This document shows, piece by piece, positions 54,765 through 64,000 of a stretch of DNA of 64,000 bases. Made by a program: the position numbers and the translations under genes. This DNA is from Calliopum simillimum (lineage: Eukaryota; Arthropoda; Insecta; Diptera; Lauxaniidae), in the NCBI GenBank assembly GCA_951812925.1, contig OX638371.1, positions 48,520,101-48,584,100 on the forward strand. The letters are read 5' to 3'. The notes below the pieces were generated by a model, which worked only from the letters and a program-made list of their open reading frames with translations, did no database searches and was not told the DNA's origin. Every line of letters starts with the position of its first letter. Position 1 is the stretch's first letter.

Positions 54765-54912
54765 AAATTTGCGCCAGTAGTTCCGGCTGCATGTGTAGCA
54801 AGAACAAGAAATATAAGAAAGAGTACGCGCCAGATACCGGTTGCATAGAGAAAAGGACGCGCCAGATACCGGCTGCATAGAAAAAAGTACGCACCATATA
54901 CCGGCTGCATAC
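54765..54912. repeat. Minisatellite with ACCGGCTGCATA
   Basis: Three to four units of about 32 bp: GCGCCAGATACCGGCTGCAT plus AGAAAAAAGTAC-like spacer. Confidence 0.8.
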
Positions 54913-55121
54913 AAAATTTAGAATTCAGTCAGCTTAACATAGCTAATTGCTAACGATATTCATAGCAGGACGATCCTTTCTTTTCAGTCTGGAGAAATTT
55001 TCTAATTTTTTTAACCTCCGCACAGTGTTTCATGTAGAACAAGCTAGGTGGACAAAATTATTTTTGATATTTTTGGGTAGTGTTAGCCTTATTACGACAT
55101 ATTATTAATATTTTGATATAC

Positions 55122-55548
55122 AGGGTGTTCCAAAATTTCCGGAACGGTTAAGTGTTTTTAATGCTGCACGTTAAATAAAAAAAAAAAAAAACACGTGTCC
55201 AATATTTTTAAGAGGGCAGTGCAACGATACCAATTTTGACCCTCTACACCTCTCCTCCCGCGGTTGACGGAAGAAACTTCAAAATTTTATATGGAAACTC
55301 CCAATTTTTATTGCGGTTTCTGATTTTACATGGAAAAATACTACACTTTTGTCTGAAACATTTTTTCTTATTCGGCATAGATCACCATCATAACCAGAAA
55401 TTGCTCATTGGGGGGTTTTCATACAGATTAATTTTATTTTATTTCAATATTTTCAATTCATATACATATAGAGGAAAAAGACATAAGTATAGGAAAAAGA
55501 TCTTAATAGAGAGGGTTTGAACCCGCAAAAATTGGTATCGTTGAATAG
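55122..55548. repeat. Possible mariner terminus and inverted pair
   Basis: TACAGGGTGTTCCAAAATTT at 55122 resembles a mariner-type end. CAACGATACCAATTTT at 55218 is inverted at 55527-55548. No ORF of interest in 54913-55759 otherwise. Confidence 0.4.
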
Positions 55549-55759
55549 TTATCTAAAAAAAATTAAACAAAAAACCAAAAATGAAATAAAACAACAGAAT
55601 TTTTTATGTTGGAAAAAGTATAAAAACCAACATTTATTGTTTCTTTTTTTGCAAATGTTCAATTACTACTCGCAGTACGATACAAATGCATTAGTAATGT
55701 AATTAGTGATAACATATCAAACTATGAATCGGTTTCAGCTTACATCAACTTTAAATTGC

Positions 55760-56230
55760 CTAATCAGTTTCATCGTCAATTTCATTCGATGAATCTGATA
55801 CAATATAATATTCCTCAGGTTCTGGCAAGATATTTGGTGGTGATTGTGGAACTTTTGTAGGAGGGATAATTAGTTTTAAGACCTCTGCACACAATTTACC
55901 TCGTTTTTTTTTTTTTGGTATTTCTCTTAAAGAGTTTATAAAAGGATCAGAAGTTAAGAGTAGCATATTTAATAAATCCTTATTCGTGACTATGCGCGAC
56001 CACTTTCTTGTATTCTGTTCACGGAACCTGCGGCAATCTTTGTTCCGCGCTTCCTGGGCTTCTTCTGAAAGCTGGCCTATTGGAACAATTGCGGTTTTGA
56101 TTACTTCCGTACTGTGTATTAATATCTTGTGTACGGTGGCAGGCATATAATACCACGAATAATGGTGTAAATAATGACTTTTTGTTTCAACGCAAAGCTT
56201 TTTTAGTTGTAATCCAATGATCAGGTACAA
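55760..56230 (-). CDS. Unrecognised 156-codon ORF
   Basis: An open frame with biased, protein-like composition: WYYMPATVHKILIH, VPIGQLSEEAQEARNKDCRR, TRKWSRIVTNKDLLNMLLL, a basic PKKKKRGK stretch (possible nuclear signal) and an acidic C terminus (EPEEYYIVSDSSNEIDDE). I associate such GQLSEEAQEARNKD proteins with dispersed transposon-linked genes in arthropods, but cannot name the family. The apparent N terminus runs into tandem repeat sequence, so it may be the last exon or a truncated copy. Confidence 0.5.
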   Translation of the reverse strand: MYLIIGLQLKKLCVETKSHYLHHYSWYYMPATVHKILIHSTEVIKTAIVPIGQLSEEAQEARNKDCRRFREQNTRKWSRIVTNKDLLNMLLLTSDPFINSLREIPKKKKRGKLCAEVLKLIIPPTKVPQSPPNILPEPEEYYIVSDSSNEIDDETD

Positions 56231-57060
56231 CTAACTTATATCCAAAATTTAGTCTGGATACACAGAGATAAACGTTATTTTTTAAGTGTTTTCGAAATTT
56301 TCCTGAGGGAAGTTATGACAAATGTCTTATTTAAACACAAAATACTAACCTTCTGTTAAAAAATCCATCATGAGAATTGTCACAAAATTTCGAACTTTTT
56401 AAATACACATATAACAGACATTAAAAACAAAGCAAAAAATTCGAATACAAATTAAAATAAAAAAAATGATTAAAGGTATTCTGGAAAAAATTAAAACAAA
56501 ATAGATGAACTCTAATGTGCAATTTAAAACTAATATATTCATCAAGGGAATAGGTGCAGCTAACATATATCCAAAATTTAGACTGGGTACACGCGGGTAC
56601 ATGCAATTCCAGCTCCTTTAAAGTTGAAAAATAATAAAACTACGAGTTATTTCTTTAAGTGTTTTCGAAACATTTCCTGAGGAAAGGAATAACAAAAATC
56701 TTATTCAAACACAAAACGCTAACCTTCATTTATAAAATCCATCACTTGAAATGTCATAAAATTACGACCTTTTTAAGACAAAGCAAAAAAATCGAATAAA
56801 AATTTAAAAAAAAAAAATATATATATTTAAAGGTATTCGGAAAAAAATTAAAATAAAATAGATGAACAGCAGTGCGCAGGTTGAAACTAATATATTCATC
56901 AAGGGAATAGATGCAGCTAACATATATCCAAAATTTAGACTGGGCACAAGCGGGTACATGCAATTTCGTCTCCATTAAAGTTGGAAAACGAAAAAAAAAA
57001 AGAATAACTTTTTTATCTGTTTTCGAAGCTTTCTTACACATAACCCAAAGGAGGAAATGA
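56222..57060. repeat. Three tandem units of 330-365 bp
   Basis: CTAACATATATCCAAAATTT with GGTGCAG or variants before it recurs at about 56229, 56556 and 56917. Units share AAGTGTTTTCGAAA, an AACACAAAA..CTAACCTTC phrase and a run with GATGAAC. The first unit overlaps the start of the ORF at 55760-56230. Confidence 0.75.
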
Positions 57061-57251
57061 AAAAACTCTAACTAAAACATAAAATACGTTCTTTTTGCTA
57101 TACAATTCATCACTAAAATTATCACAAAATATTGATTTTGCCACAATAAAATCAAGTTGCTTTATTGCTTAATGAAAAGAATAAATATTTCAAATTGAAC
57201 TTACAATCATAAGTTGACTTCTGCACTCAGTTGTTTGTCACCATCAAATAT

Positions 57252-58966
57252 TTACACAAAAAAAGTAGGTATATTATGTATTTGGGGTATTGTTGACATT
57301 ACCTCATTACTAATATTTAGATATCTGTTAATGAATTTTGTCCACCTATCTTGTTCTACGTAAGACACTGTGCTCCGTGCCAATGGATTAGGATGATACA
57401 GCAATCTTGCAACGTAACTTTGCTTGTATTTGTTGATTTCGTCTTTGACCAAGGGGATGCAAAGGTCCCGATGTATGTTTTCGTTCCGTATATACCATGG
57501 AGCACCTGTCATGATTCTTAGAATTTTTGACTGAGTCCGTTGTATTAGTTCAATGTTCGAGGAGCTGGCGTTACCCCATAACTGTAACCAAATTGGCTTA
57601 GTGATGGATTTATATAAAAGGATTTTATATTCAAGTTTCAGACGGGACCGACTATTTATGAGCCAATGTAGACTGGAGGCTTTTAGTTTAACATGCGTTT
57701 TTTGGCTTCAATATGCTTTCGCCACGTTAGCCGTCTGTCTAAATGAATACCTAGGTATGTGACGTTTTCAGATTGAGGGATTGAAGTGTTATTTAATATG
57801 ATAGCAGGGCAATTATCTCGCCTAAGGGTAAAAGTAACCTGCTTGCATTTTTGTTCATTTACTTTCATGCGCCATAGCAGCAACCACTTTTCGATAGAGT
57901 TTAAATTAAGTTGAAGTTTCGTGCCGCTTCTAGGGAACAATGACTACAACTTAAAACTGCAGTATCATCTGCGAAAGTAGATATGGTTGTGCCAGCGATA
58001 ATAGGTAAATCAGAGGTATACAGTAAGTACAGAAAAGGACCCAGCACGCTTCCTTGAGGGACACCTGCATTAATTTTTAAAGGTGATGAAATAAAACTGT
58101 TATGTCTAATTCTAAAATGCCTGCTTTCCAGATAAGAAATAAATGTTTTGTGGACGTTAAAAGGCAGTACGTGTTTAATTTTATTGATAAGGCCTTCATG
58201 CCATACTTTATAAAACGCTTGAGCTACGTCGAGAAAAACTGCTGTACAGTATTCACTTTGTTCGAAAGCCTTCCTTATTTCATTTGTGATTCTATTAACC
58301 TGTTCAATTGTTCCATGGTATTTTCGGAAACCGAATTGATGGACCGGAAATAAATTTTTTTCGGTTGCATAAGGTATTATTTTTGATAAAATTAGTTTTT
58401 CAAACAGTTTGGATATGCATGGTAAAAGACTGATGGGTCTATATGAAGAAGGCAATGTACGATCTTTTCCAGGTTTTGGAATCATGGTTATTAATGAGAT
58501 TTTCCACTCTGTTGGGTAATACCCATACTGAATTATAGCATTAAAAAGTCTGGTTAAAAAGACAAAAGCTAAATTTGGCAGTTCTTTTATTATTTTGGGA
58601 GTTATGTAATCGCACCCAGGAGCTTTTTTGGGACACATCTCTTCAACTACACCCTTTACGTTGCTAATATGAAAGTTCAATTGCATAACATCGCTGTTTA
58701 ATGGCAAATTAGGAGGAAGAAAGCCTTGAATAGGAGGATTGGCTTGAAAAACTATGCTTAAGTGATTTGCAAAAGCATCACTTTTTTTTTTCATCACTTC
58801 GAGCCCAGTTCCCAAGGTTGGCTCTTATCGGCAGCTCACTCTCCATCGGAGTTTTAATACTTTTGCTAGCGTTCCACAAGGACTGTTTGCCGTTCTTATT
58901 AGGATCCAGTTTCGAGACAAATTTTTGCTGCTCTGTATCTTCTTTATTTTTTAGCGCAGACCTCAA
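57252..58966 (-). pseudogene. Jockey ORF2 reverse transcriptase and C terminus
   Basis: RT motifs: [83 protein letters not shown] and [10 protein letters not shown]. The second Asp usually found in motif A (AFDKVWH) is Tyr. A frameshift near 57910 leads to KWLLLWRMKVNEQKC and TYLGIHLDRRLTW, another near 57680, then TGAPWYIRNENIHRDL to the end at 57252. Confidence 0.9.
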
Positions 58967-59214
58967 TTTAGAAGTAGAAATTTATAAGTTTGCTTTAGAA
59001 GCGGGAGATCTATGTAGCTGCCATTCGCGCCTAAACTTTCGTTTCTCAGCTACGAGAAACTCAATTTCACTTTTGGTGGAAAAACTAGTTTTTGTATTTT
59101 TCACAACCTCATAAGGCGTTGAGAGTTCCGCTGCTGCACAGAGAATTGAATTAAAAATGGCAACAGCATCATCTATATGTTCCTCACATTCTATCGAGTG
59201 GCTCGTGTGGATGT

Positions 59215-59935
59215 GAGAACTTATATATTTATTTCCTGTACCTAAGCCAGTTGGTCTTATATGAGGTTAGCTTCTCAAAGGTCTCTATATACGATGGTTT
59301 TTCTAAAAGGCAAAATAAGATTGGAGAATGGTCAGAAGAGAGAGCTAATTTTGTTTTGGCTGTGATTAGGGTCTGGTATTTTGGTTCGGTCGGCTGGCCA
59401 ATATGTAGGTTGACCAGGCGAAGCAAAATTGAAACTGTGATTTTTTATAAGCATATTATATAATTGTTTCCCCTTTTGGATTTACAAGACGAGAACCCCA
59501 ATATGTATGCTTGGAGTTGTAATCTCCAGCAGCTAAAAATCTGGTTCCCAAAGTGTCAAAGAATTCTTTCAATTGATTCTCACTAATTGCAAATCGAGGT
59601 GGGCAATAAACCGCCGAAACTATTAAATTCTTTGAATGATTTTGTAGGCAAATAGAGGTAGCCTGAAGATAGTTTTTTGAAAAAGATTCTAAACAGAAAT
59701 GCTTGAGGCGATTACGAATTAAAATTCCTGTGCCTCCATGTGCTTTGCCATCAGGATGATTGGTTTTATGGAATTTATATCCAGGTATATAGAAATTATA
59801 CTTATCAGTCAGATGTGTCTCTGAAGCAAGCATAATATCAATTTCCTCTTTATTCAGGTACTGAGAAATTTCATTTTTGTGTTGGTTGATACCGTTTGCA
59901 TTCCAGGCACAAATGTTTAATTTACTTAATTTTGA
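59215..59935 (-). pseudogene. Jockey ORF2 endonuclease
   Basis: LNICAWNANGINQHKNEI, LASETHLTDKYNFYIPGY, HGGTGILIRNRLKHF, AVYCPPRFAISENQ and AAGDYNSKHTYWGSRL are classical jockey motifs. A stop at 59456 and a frame change follow; SSDHSPILF, the final active-site motif, is intact at about 59330. Confidence 0.88.
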
Positions 59936-60926
59936 GCAATCAAAATTTGGAGGAGCTGGTATTGCGTTTTAACTAACTCTTGAAGAGTTGATTGCATTGA
60001 CTTCAAAAATTGATTCAATGGTTGCGTTAAGTTTGTAATTTGACTTTCTAAACTATTTTGTTGTGGATTTATTGTGCCTGATTTCAATGCACTTGAATAT
60101 AAAACAGAGGGATCAATGGGATTTGGATTGCCTTGTTGTTGGACAAATTTATGTGTAGTAATTAAATTAGGATTTAAATTACGATTCACTTGTCTTTACT
60201 CAGAAATTTTTGCTTTAAGCTCTCTATAAATAGGGCAGCTTCTGTTATTTGCAGTGTGGTCTCCTTGACAATTAGCCCCTTTTTTAAATTAGCTTCATTT
60301 CGCAACTTGATTTTGCATTCAGAAATGTGGTGAAGCTCTCCACATGCAATTGCAATTGCCAGACAAAACATTTGTTATTGTTTCTGTTTTGTTGGTTTTA
60401 TTTTTTTTGGAATTGCCTAAGCCATGTTTTTGTGGGCTAAGCTTTCTTTTTGAATTTATGGTCATGTATCGATCAATGCCAGAACTTTTTTGTTTACTTC
60501 AGTGGTTGTTGTTTTTGGAATAGCACCATTATTAGCATTTGTTTGCATTGTTGTAGAATTGTTTACATTTGCAGCATTAGTAACATTTTGCAAACTCTCT
60601 TTATTAATAATGTTGCTATCAGAAGACAGCGGCATATTGAGATTAGGCGATGAGCATTGTTTGCTCCATGAATTTTCGGAATTTGTTTGCGTTTGCGCAG
60701 AAGGTGAGGAACTTTGCGTAGATGTTAAATTATTTAAATTAGACAGCGCACTCGCCGTGAGTGAACAAATTTTTATTGCAGATGTGCTAGTGTTATTTTG
60801 CTTTAAAGCATTTTTTTGAATTTGCGCGGGAGAGCGTACTGGAGTCGCAGTACTTATTGTGCTTGTAAAACCGGTTTGGTTTATTTTGTGAACCGGTGGT
60901 GGCGAGCTGTGAACACTCATAGGCAT
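59926..60926 (-). pseudogene. Jockey ORF1 (gag-like), internally deleted
   Basis: N-terminal part rich in Ser, Thr, Asn and Gln (60926-60462), then in other frames a lone knuckle remnant CGELHHISEC (60345-60315) and a tail with PNLITTHKFVQQQG and LVKTQYQLLQILIAQ. Most of the Cys-His knuckles are missing. In jockey this protein binds the RNA. Confidence 0.7.
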
Positions 60927-61070
60927 TCAAGCTCTTGTAAATTTATAAGCATTATTTTACACTCAACTTTTGTAACAAAATGTACTTAGTATGAGTTGAA
61001 AAATTTTTTTTAATTTTATTTATATTGCTTACACTGAAAAAAAAAAAATTAAATTGAGTTTCCCAAAATA

Positions 61071-61506
61071 CGTCATTTTTGATATTTTTTATTTTTCTTA
61101 CAAAAAAAGCTACAGGTGCAACTTACTAGTCCTCCAAAAATTGGAGTGGGCCTGCCAGTGGTTCTCCAGAAAAACAAAAAAATGTAGTATCTTTCCCAAT
61201 TTTTCAGTACATTTTTTTAATTTAAAATTTTTATTAAATAAAATTTTCAAATGCTGAAGTTAGTTTATTGACTGTTTTTTTGCTTGTATAGTACTAATGA
61301 AAGTACCAACGCACTGTTTTCAAATTCAAATTAACGTTTAATTAAAAATTTCAAATTCAATAAAATTGTACTGAAACATTGCGGTAGAAGCCACATTTTA
61401 TAGTTTTTCTGGAGAACCACTAGGAGGCCCACTCCAATTTTTGGAGGACTGGTAAGTTACACTTGTAGCTTTTTTGTAAGAAAAATAAAAAATATCAAAA
61501 ATGACG
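61071..61506. mobile_element. Foldback MITE with CGTCATTTTTGAT ends
   Basis: Arms of about 105 bp: CGTCATTTTTGATATTTTTT, then TAGTCCTCCAAAAATTGGAG, and inverses at 61401-61506. No clear target duplication. Abuts the 5' region of the BEL element. Confidence 0.78.
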
Positions 61507-61507
61507 T

Positions 61508-63315
61508 TGTTTACGCCAAAACATAGCCAAACACCCTGTACTTTGTTATCGGTACAGTGGTGTTTGGTTATCTTCGAATTTTGTTTTGTTCACTATTTTC
61601 GGGCTGCCCCTCTGGCTCCCAATTATGTAAAATAACAACTGAACTCTGTACTTGTACAAACCCCGTTCAATAAACGTCGCTCGCTCTCGCGCATATTTTT
61701 AATTCGAAAATCTCGTGTTCTTTTTTCGTAGGAAATCAGCCGGTTTTTTTTGAGTTTAAGCTTTCAGGTTTTTAAAGTTTTAAAAAGTAGTTTTTAAAGT
61801 TTTATAGAAAAACATTTGGTCCTATCGATCCGTCGGTGTGTTCCGCGAATTAGAAAAAATATATTAATTAGAGCGCCGCGAGTGTTGTGGAAAAAAAAAA
61901 ACAAAGAAAAAAACCAATTTGCCAAATTAAGTGCTGAAAAAAAATATTAAAAATATTGTAAAAAATTTAGCACTCAAAGCTAATAAAAAATTGGAAACAT
62001 AAAAACAAAAAAAAAAAATAAAAAAGTGAAGTGTTTTTTGTTGCAGTCAGAACAACAGCAATTGGATCATCTGGGCGATAAACAGTTTTGTCACCAGATT
62101 TCATCAACTTCATCCTTTTTTAAACATACATTTTTTTATATATCATCGAAATTGCAAGGTATGTGGTTTTAATTTTTAATATAAAATTAAGGGAAAAAAG
62201 TGGAAAAGTTCGGTTCGGAAACGCGTATTTTATTCGACTCGTTAAGTTTTTCTATGTGGAAAAAGTCTTGCGTTCAAAAGTGTTATTTGATTTAAAAAAA
62301 AAAATTTTTTCATACGTAATTTTGCATTTGCTTTGTGCTACAAAATTGTTCAATTTTTTTTTTTTTGGCGGGGAAAAAACTATATGTTTAATTTTTTGTA
62401 TATACTTTCAATTGCTTAAGTATATATATAGTCGTTGACCCTTCGGAAATTTTGAAGGCAAATTTATATACGTAAAGATTTTATTTTTTTTCTCGTTAAA
62501 TTGAGCAATTTTAAACGACAAAACAAGTGCAATTACAAGAACAACAATTTTTTCAGTTTGTTTTTTGTGTGACCAAATTACCGAAAAAAAGTTATTGCAT
62601 CTCTCTCAAAGCCGAAGTTTTATGATCGGTTCATATGCAATAATTTTTCTAAATTTCGTTTTGCGTCACTTTTGCTTGCTCAAAGTGCATTTCAGTGCTT
62701 TAGCTTGCAACTTAAAAAAAATTCAACCACCATTTGTGCATGTAAAAAATTTGTACTCTCACGATTGCGCGTTCTTTCGTATTCTTCTTTTAATCGTGTC
62801 CGTCAAAATCAAAGCGTTGGCTTTGGTTTATGTTACAAATTTACATAGTAAATCTTGTACATATTCAGTTGCAGAGAGTACACATAGCAAACACAGTGCA
62901 AGAAATTTAAAATTTTTTCGGACAAATTTTTTATTTTTCAAATTGCATTTTTTTTTTTTGAACAAATTGAATTTTTTATATGTTAAAAGAGTTAAAAAGT
63001 GCATAATAAAGGAAAAATACCGCATTTCCTTATATTAACATACGTACATTTTTTATTTAAAAATTTTATATTTTTTTCCCACACAGCTTTGTTTTTTTTT
63101 TTGATTGGTTGACAAATTTGTTTTTGTATTTTGCATTTTTTTCACAAGCTGGGTTGCCGATAAGGTATTTGCATTTTTTTTTTATTATTTGCTTGATTTA
63201 GGGTGTTTTTTTTTTACTTCTTTTGTCTTTTCTTGGCAACTTCAGTTACATTTAAATATTTTTGATTTAGTTCTTCCTGACTTAATTCAATATTTAAAAA
63301 TATTAAAAAAAAAAT
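61508..63315 (+). promoter_or_regulatory. Probable 5' LTR and leader of BEL/Pao element
   Basis: Upstream of an intact gag. A hairpin CCAAACACC..CTGTAC / GTACAG..GGTGTTTGG lies at 61528-61571, AATAAA at 61669-61674 followed by a CGTCGCTCGCTCTCGCGC cluster (a plausible R region), then a long A- and T-rich leader. LTR borders cannot be fixed without the 3' copy. Confidence 0.55.
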
Positions 63316-64000
63316 ATGGCTCAATTAAAATCGTTCACTCGTTTGTCTGACTCTTTAGTCGAATTTGAAGTGGAGTTTAATGCCGTTGAAGCGCATGACA
63401 TTTTTTCAGTAGATGCTCAACAAGACGAGCTAAAAGCCCAGTGGAGAAAACTTAAAACTTCATATGAGGCGTGTTTAGATGTAGTTGAAAAAAAGGAAGA
63501 TATAGAGTCATGTAAGCAAAAGTATCGCAGTTGTTACCAATCTTATTTACGTGTGGCATCAAGACTTTCTGAACTTTCTCAGAAGAAGCCACAACCAAAG
63601 ATTAGTGAAGCCAGTGTTCCATTAAGTGGTCACAGCATGGCTGTACCACCTTGTGATACAGAGGTATTCGGTGGCGATTATCTCAAATGGCCGTCCTTTA
63701 GGGACATGTTCACTGCCATTTACATTACTAACTCGCGTTTAACTGAAGTGGAAAAACTTTTTCACCTTAATAAAAAAACACAGGGAGAAGCAAAGGAAAT
63801 AGTGATGAAATCTCCTTTGACAAACGATGGTTTTTCTCAAGCTTGGCGTGATTTATGTGACAGATACGAAAACAAACGTATCCTGGTCAATAGCCAATTA
63901 AAAATTTTATTTAATTTACAACAAGTACCAAAAGAATCTGGTGCAGATTTAAAGAAACTTCAACGAGATATTAATAGTTGTATTTTCGCGTTAACAACGC
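63316..64000 (+). CDS. gag: BEL/Pao gag, open and running off the window
   Basis: ATG at 63316 (MAQLKSFTRLSDSLVEFE) opens a frame with no stop to the window end (228 codons). It is homologous along its length to the broken gag at 41455: CDTEVFGGDYLKWPSFRDMF, TQGEAKEIVMKSPLTNDGF, NSQLKILFNLQQVPKESGA. A coiled, charged N-terminal third precedes a DUF1759-like region (about residues 115-205). Being free of lesions, it is the best candidate in the window for a young, possibly complete element. pol would lie to the right. Confidence 0.88.
   Translation, partial: MAQLKSFTRLSDSLVEFEVEFNAVEAHDIFSVDAQQDELKAQWRKLKTSYEACLDVVEKKEDIESCKQKYRSCYQSYLRVASRLSELSQKKPQPKISEASVPLSGHSMAVPPCDTEVFGGDYLKWPSFRDMFTAIYITNSRLTEVEKLFHLNKKTQGEAKEIVMKSPLTNDGFSQAWRDLCDRYENKRILVNSQLKILFNLQQVPKESGADLKKLQRDINSCIFALTT

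Larger units (their letters stand above)
57130..60960 (-). mobile_element. Jockey-type LINE, decayed
   Basis: Minus-strand element with ORF1 remnants (60926-59926) and ORF2 endonuclease, RT and C-terminal parts (59935-57252). Several stops and frameshifts. AATAAAGC near 57168-57161 (minus) may be its polyadenylation signal. No target duplication identified. Confidence 0.88.

Noticed and set aside
54639..54914. Cys-rich secreted peptide on the minus strand
   Set aside because: Translation of the ACCGGCTGCATA minisatellite.

Overview
The window is the inside of a host gene in a higher fly (Diptera), almost entirely filled with transposable elements. The host gene is on the minus strand. Two exons with correct splice signals encode consecutive parts of a Disco-interacting protein 2 (DIP2) homologue: 33014-33118 and 6364-6733. 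They share a split codon and bound an intron of about 26.3 kb. No other DIP2 exon was recognised, so 33119-64000 and 1-6363 are most likely neighbouring introns. A repeat-rich fly, possibly a tephritid, fits the jockey LINE, DINE-1-like, BEL/Pao and rosa-type mariner content; the species cannot be named from sequence alone.

Layout. 1-5070: mariner and Tc1 fragments, a 70-bp TTAA hairpin element and a nearly complete but frameshifted non-LTR retrotransposon (LINE1). 6364-6733: DIP2 exon. 7-25 kb: a Ty3/gypsy integrase relic and a chain of large foldback (palindromic) elements, several with exact target-site duplications. 25-33 kb: tandem repeats, hammerhead/tRNA-like modules, a DD41D mariner relic nested in a GGGG-ended element, a DINE-1-like element and the second DIP2 exon. 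34.7-36.0 kb: a palindrome built from Tc1 transposase ends. 36.3-54.3 kb: one LINE copy (LINE2) exploded by nested insertions. Into it went a foldback MITE; into that an LTR element with 5-bp duplications, which carries a BEL/Pao gag-pol and a second BEL gag-PR remnant, a hAT-type foldback, and a GGGCC-ended element that itself holds a DINE-1-like element. Two more foldbacks interrupt the LINE2 ORF. 55.7-57 kb: an unrecognised ORF and long tandem repeats. 57.1-61 kb: a decayed jockey-type LINE on the minus strand. 61.5-64 kb: 5' region and open gag of another BEL/Pao element running off the window.

Most interesting signal. At least six loci carry a conserved module: a tRNA-like sequence (A box and B box) followed 25-75 bp downstream on the same strand by a hammerhead-ribozyme core with a very short palindromic stem III. 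Stem I shows compensatory changes between copies. One family is tandemly repeated with a cut-to-cut spacing of 529 bp. Most copies lie in the sense orientation of DIP2, so they would be transcribed with its intron.

Several insertions can be verified inside the window because an empty copy of the target is also present, or because the undisturbed arm of a palindrome gives the pre-insertion state. A 200-N assembly gap at 23887-24086 is probably spurious: its flanks overlap by 12 bp.
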